Origin: Boletus sp. NGJ
Lineage: Eukaryota; Basidiomycota; Agaricomycetes; Boletales; Boletaceae
DNA: 64,000 nt
Assembly (NCBI GenBank): GCA_019096195.1
Contig: JAGTXK010000103.1
Span: forward strand, 248,001 to 312,000
Direction: 5' to 3'
Shown: positions 58,870 through 64,000 of the stretch, piece by piece
Position numbering within the stretch: the first letter of the stretch is position 1
Layout of the letters: each line of letters starts with the position of its first letter
Notes under the pieces: model-generated
What the model was told of the DNA's origin: nothing
Seen by the model: the letters and a program-made list of their open reading frames with translations, nothing else
Databases searched by the model: none
Made by a program: the position numbers and the translations under genes

Positions 58870-61800
58870 ATGTATGTGGTCACTGCAGATGATCATTTCC
58901 TACCTCCAGTAGCGTGCGGTGACATATCACACACTCACGACCTTGTCATGTCCAGTGGGAAAGCCAAGCTCGGCATGCTGCTGGTACCAATGTGGATATC
59001 GCTGATGCCATTGCTAGTGCAAGGAGAGAACATCAGGTGTATGGGCATGGTAATGATGCTGACGACAACATACCTTTTCGATCATAATGATGAACCCAGT
59101 CCCCCACATGGTGAAGAGGAAGATCAGGAGAGAGACAGCCATTTTCCTCAGTACGCGCAAGAATTTACCATGGCACGTGTTGCCGACATCCTGGGGATGG
59201 CAAGTACCACATTTGATAGGATGCAGGCATCTCAAAAAGCCTCTGGGGGAGGCGCATATGCCCCATTTGTGGACAAAAGAGAATGGGAACTCGCTGAGTG
59301 GCTCATCAGGGATGTGAACCAGCGTGCTACTGACGAGTTCCTAAAGTTGCCAATTGTGAGTAACTGATTCATGGAGTAGATGGATGGAAACTAACATTAC
59401 CATGATTCCAGATGAAAGATTGGATCAAGCCTAGCTTCCGGAGTCAGTATTTATTCATGAAAATGATCGACAAACTACCCACTGGACCAGAATGGACATG
59501 CAAGCTCATGCAGGTCCAGGGCGATCTTGAGCCTATGGGAGATGAACTTGTGGATGAAGATCCTAATGCTGAAGAACTGGAACTATGGTTGCACAATCCC
59601 ATCACATGCATCCGTGAGTTAATTGGCAACCCCTCGTTCCAGGGTGAAATTGCATATGCACCAGAAAAAGTCTACCTGGATTGTCAGGGTAGAACTCGCC
59701 ATTACGACGAGATGTGGACTGGAGACTGGTGGTGGAGAACTCAAGTAAGCACACTCAAAGGCATGGGTTGACGCTCCCTGATATGTAAATGTTCTAGGAA
59801 TGCATGCCTGCTGGCGCCACAGTGGCGCCAGTGATTTTAGCCTCTGACAAGACTGAGTTGTCACGGTTCAAGGGATGACAAGACCACTTGGCCTGTGTAT
59901 CTGAGCATTGGAAATATATCCAAGCATGTGCACCGCCAGCCGTCACAGCATGCGTCAGTTCTACTTGGGTATATACCTGTTTCCAAAATGGCGTCGTTTG
60001 AGGATAACTCAGTTGCTGGATACTGTTTGTTCCATTATTGCATGAAGCAGCTTGTTGAGCCTCTGGTTGTGGCGGGCCGTGAGGGTGTAGAGATGGTATG
60101 TGCTGATGGGAAGGATTCAGCGAGTTTTCCCTGTCCTCGCAGCCTTTATTGGAGACCATCCAGAACAGTGCCTTGTGGCATGTTGTGCTGAGAACCAGTG
60201 TCCAAAGTGCCTCGTGCCTCCAAATCAAAGAGGTGCAAACTCTTCATTTCCATGTGTGCACAATCAAACACAAATGACGCACGTTCTCCACGTGCAAGCC
60301 ACAGGTCAATACCCTCCTGAGTTCATTGCTGACGGTCTTCACCCCATCTTTGCTCCATTCTGGGCTGAACTCTCCCTACACCAACATCTTCACCTGCATT
60401 GCATCCGATATCCTCCATCAGCTTCATCAAGGAATCTTCAAAGACCATTTTAAAAAATGGTGTTCAACACTCACCAACACGAAACACTTTGATGGTCGTT
60501 TTTGTGCCATGCCCGCTTTTCCAGGGCTTCATCATTTTAAAGAAGGGGATTTCAAAGATCAAGCAATGGACGGGCAGTGATCACAAACAGGTGCAATGTG
60601 TCTTTGCCGGTGCCCTGGTTGGTGCTACCCCCAACTCAGCAGTCGTTAAATCGGGATGGAGTCTCCTGGACTTCATATACTTGGCTCAATACCAGTCTCA
60701 CACTGACGATATGCTCCGAGCCTTACAGAACGCACTTCGATGACTTCCATTCTGTCAAGAACACTTTCATCAACCTCGGATGCCACAACCATTTCAACAT
60801 ACCCAAACTGCATTCTCTCCGCCACTATGTCAAGTCAATCAGGAATTTCGGCAGCCTAGATGGGCTCAATACAGAACATTCTGAGTGTCTACATATTGAC
60901 TATGCAAAGAAGGCCTATGCCACAAGCAGCCAGAGAGACTATGTGATCCAGATGACCAAGTGGCCTCAACAACAGGAAAGCCATTATGTGGTTTAAAGTG
61001 TATCTGACTTGGCACAATGGTAACCTAAGAAGAGATTCAACTCTTCTGACTCAGATTCTGAGAACAGTAATCCTGACTGTTCTGCCATTACACAGCCCAT
61101 GCGTGGCGCACCTACACTCACCCAAATTTTCTCTACAGATAAACGCTACCATATCTCGTAGCACCCTCAGTTCCCTGGCAAGACTGTCGAGTATTTGGAG
61201 AGACATCACGGTGCTATCAGCTTCTTGGATGCCCTCCGGGCCTTCCTCAACACTTTGCCTCACGGACAACAATACTTTGATCCAAATGCTAATGATTGGT
61301 TTGATATTTTCAGCAATCTCACCATTCTAATGCCGCCTAGTGAACATATGCCCAACAAGAATTCTGCAAGGATTCGATCTCATCCACAGCATTCGAATGG
61401 TCCTTGCAAGCCACCAACGCCAGCAAGGTTTGACACCATTCTGGTTCCGGTTGACAGCGAGTCACAGCAGTGCGGAGGATTTCATGGTAAGCTCTCACTT
61501 GTTTATGATTGGTATGGTACTAGTACCTTGCCACTTTCAGGGCTTCATGTTGCCGAAGTGTGAGCAATCTTCAAGTTGCCTCAACACCTTGGCAATTACC
61601 CTCACCCTCTCACTTATGTGCATTGGTTCAAGCTCATACAAGGTATTGACGACACCATATGGATGTTCTGGATCAGTCACTCAACTCGGCGGCACAACCC
61701 AAATGCAGAAATCATTGCAGTTGATCACTTGGTCTAGCCATGTCATTTAATCCCCAAATTCCCAAATGGAGCCGTCAATCCACTGTGGACAAGGGGGGGT

Positions 61801-61887
61801 ACTATGGATGAAGCTGACAATTTTTTTCTGAACAGATATGCAGATTTCGGTATCTTTGAGCAGTACCGAGTCCACCATGATCTATAA
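58870..61887 (+). pseudogene. Plavaka transposase 2, broken in several places
   Basis: Plus-strand frames together show a Plavaka transposase: APFVDKREWELAEWLIRDVN, TDEFLKLPI, WIKPSFRSQYLFMKMIDKLP, GDWWWRTQ, GATVAPVILASDKTELSRF, VYLSIGNISKHVHRQPSQHA, FIGDHPEQCLVACCAENQCP, LHQLHQGIFKDH, TLMVVFVPCPLFQGFIILKK, FNIPKLHSLRHYVKSIRNFG, DGLNTEHSECLHIDYAKKAY and a C-terminus with NRYADFGIFEQYRVHH (stop 61885). The family's catalytic-core motifs are in order, but the frame changes several times (around 59870, 60100-60400 and 60560) and there are stops near the end, so the copy is dead. No terminal inverted repeats were found for this element. Confidence 0.8.
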
Positions 61888-62484
61888 CTGCATGGCAGGA
61901 GGGGGCGGGTGGGTGGGTGGGCAGTAAGTCACCACCAATATGTTAGCCCACATGCTTACATGGTTACAGAATAACCTGTGCATCCAGCGAAATTGAGTTG
62001 ATCGTCCCTGCGGCAGATTCGAACAGTTTGTAGGTGGGCGGTCCCCCTCCCTCAGTGGATTCAAACAATTTTGAGTTGAATGGAACACCGCAGTAGGTGG
62101 GTGGGCAGCAGGTAGTGTGCAGTGGGCAGCAGGTGGTAGGTTACTGTCTATCTGGTAGACCATGCATTCACACAGTTACAAAATGACTGGTGCATGCAGC
62201 GCTCCATTCCCTATCTCACTGTTTTCATTGCTTTGTGGCCTGGCTCATGAAGCATGGTGTGGCACTGTAAACCCCTCTTAAACCATTTACTTTATATAGC
62301 ACCCTATAGAACACGAGCTTTATTATTTAGCATCAATCTGACTACATCGTTCTACAGTATCTTGGACTTTGAAGCCACTTCAGTGCAGTAGTCAACAGTA
62401 GTATCATCTAAAACAAAATCTACTATATTGTGCAATGGTGACTACGTAGTTACATAGTTGCTACGGCCATATTTCTTTTTTTCC
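61888..62484. other. Repeat-rich right flank of Plavaka element 2
   Basis: G-rich runs (GGGTGGGTGGGTGG near 61905; a related run near 62095) and a direct repeat (GGTTACAGAATAACCTGTGC near 61960 against AGTTACAAAATGACTGGTGC near 62175) look like subterminal repeats of a DNA transposon, but no terminal repeat could be paired with the left side. Nothing coding was recognised. Confidence 0.5.
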
Positions 62485-64000
62485 TGATGTGGATACACAC
62501 AGAGGTGGGTGGATACTTGGTGTTTCAATTATTAGGACTTTTTAATCCTTCATGTTTCTCGTCTCAGACCGTCTATGTCATCCTGATGTCATGTCTCACA
62601 TTTGGATCTTATCTCAAAGGTAGTCTTGGTATTCAGCCCTCGTATTTAAGTCTACCCACACCCATGTACTTTCCCTAATTTTGGAATAGTTATTCATTCG
62701 TCAGAATCATGGTTCATTTTGAGTCGCCTCTGTTCGCTACCTAACATTATTCCGAAATTCCCCTCTATCCAACCTTACCTCCATTCCATCCTGCCTTTCA
62801 TTGACAAAGCTCTTGTGCTAACGACAACTGTCTATGCTCCCACCCTTCTATCATCATGAACCAGAATGACTTATCCTTCTCAGCCTGGAGAGACCCTGGT
62901 TCTATGGAATCACCCAATGTCCCTACCTTCCAATCTGTTCAAATGGAACTCGAACAGGAACCCCTTGTCTCTCCACCCTCCTGATTGTTCCAACTCGCCA
63001 CCTCCCAACCCACTTTCAATGCTGTCTATCGAGAGTGGTACAACAACTACCGATGAAACCCTACCTTGGCAGGCCCCCCTCCTATCCCATTTGCGCAACC
63101 TGACAATGCAACTGAATTTCAACCAGAACCTCAGGCACCGCCGCACGTTCCCCATCCATGAACTCCGCCGCCTTGTGTCAACCTTCCTACTGATGCCTGC
63201 TCGAAGGGTATCAGCAAATTGCTTGCTGCCAAACCTGAGTCCTACAACAGCAGCAAAGAGAAATATGTACAGTGGTGGCGTATAGTCAAACTCTATCTCG
63301 CCGGGTTCGAAACCGAACCAACCAACCAACAAAAGATCCTTATCGCTCTTTCGTACATGAAAGGTAACAATGCAGCTGGTAGATTTGCAGACCTTTATGT
63401 CACCCAGGGTTTGCTTGACTCATCAGATTTCGACGACTTCTCCACCAAACTCCAACACTCTTTCTGCCCTGTGGCTCTTCAGCACACTGCGGAAAAGAAA
63501 CTACTCTCGTTGCAACAGGGGAAAGAGACTGTCGAGGATTTCATCATACGAATGAAACACCTTATCATCGAAGCCAATTATAATGTCTTCACCCATGCAC
63601 GACTCCTCATCAACATCCTTTGGAATGGAGTTCATAATGAAGTGGTTGAATATGTAGAGCATTCACAACCAGAGCTCCTCAACTCCCACATATTCACCCA
63701 CTGGGAATCTGCCCTCATCAAAGCTGATCAAGTTCTTATGGAAATTGCCGAGCATAAACATGGCATCCATTCCTCCTTCACCTCGAAGGGCTTCCCTACC
63801 ACTAGCACTAGTAAGACGATGAACCCCCTACCAACAACTTCGACCTCAGCCCCACCTAAGGTTGATGTCCACCCAAACCAATCCAGAACATTCGGTGGTC
63901 AGGGAGTCCCCATGAATATCAGCAAGGTTCATGTGGAGGGTAAATGTTTCAAGTGCGGCGGAGTGTGGCCATGCACAGAACATTCTCGCCCCTGTTGACA
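62485..64000 (+). mobile_element. Ty3/Gypsy-like LTR retrotransposon, 5' part, runs off the window
   Basis: A gag-type coding region (from about 62857, clear at 63219-63998) has the capsid-like pattern of fungal Gypsy elements (YVQWWRIVKLYLAGF, ETVEDFIIRMKHLI) and the start of a zinc knuckle (CFKCGG). A possible 5' LTR lies at about 62485-62747 with a TATA-like box near 62640; its borders are uncertain. Protease, polymerase and the 3' LTR would lie beyond 64000. A fossil or recent copy: age cannot be judged from the part seen. Confidence 0.75.

Noticed and set aside
1-64000. tRNA or rRNA genes
   Set aside because: No cloverleaf with convincing A and B boxes and no rRNA core sequence was noticed on reading; a covariance-model search would be the decisive test.

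Overview
The window looks like nuclear DNA of a basidiomycete fungus (Agaricomycetes, most likely Boletales). The evidence is many introns of about 50 bp, HET-domain and DUF2235 paralogs in clusters, a WD40-TPR-HET gene of a type I recall from Boletales such as Suillus and Pisolithus, and Plavaka-type DNA transposons with accessory genes. Family names come from recognising protein motifs, not from a search.

Layout. (1) 15-4197, minus: one large WD40, coiled-coil, TPR, HET gene with its reading frame broken several times in the HET part. (2) 4500-35730: an array of DUF2235-HEAT-transmembrane genes, copy A (7572-12610), copy B (14694-19630) and copy C (31192-35730, shortened), plus two 3' relics. 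The array has been invaded by a 7.5 kb Plavaka transposon with perfect 26-bp terminal inverted repeats (20777-28309), two palindromic MITEs and an LTR-like insertion. (3) 36067-37215: a decayed fragment of the GPI-transamidase subunit PIG-U/GAB1. (4) 37240-51480: three copies of a HET-gene unit. HET-1 (37902-40118) and HET-3 (48304-50564) are open, HET-2 (42570-44806) has one frame break. A small heat-shock protein gene lies between copies 1 and 2, and fragments of a Vip1-like RRM gene and an MFS sugar transporter trail copies 2 and 3. (5) 51480-54811: a decayed chitin synthase 5' part and an unknown four-exon gene. (6) 55100-61887: a decayed Plavaka-type region with a DUF6532 gene head-to-head with a broken transposase, cut by a solo LTR with a clean 5-bp target duplication. 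(7) 62485-64000: the start of a Ty3/Gypsy-like element that runs off the window.

The left 51 kb behaves like an allorecognition or innate-immunity island. Proteins with HET death-type domains sit beside a family of apparently membrane-anchored serine hydrolases (DUF2235, GxSxG motif) carrying HEAT-like repeats. Copies show duplication, sequence homogenisation between some segments, pseudogenisation and transposon traffic. The function of the DUF2235-HEAT-TM family is not established by the sequence.
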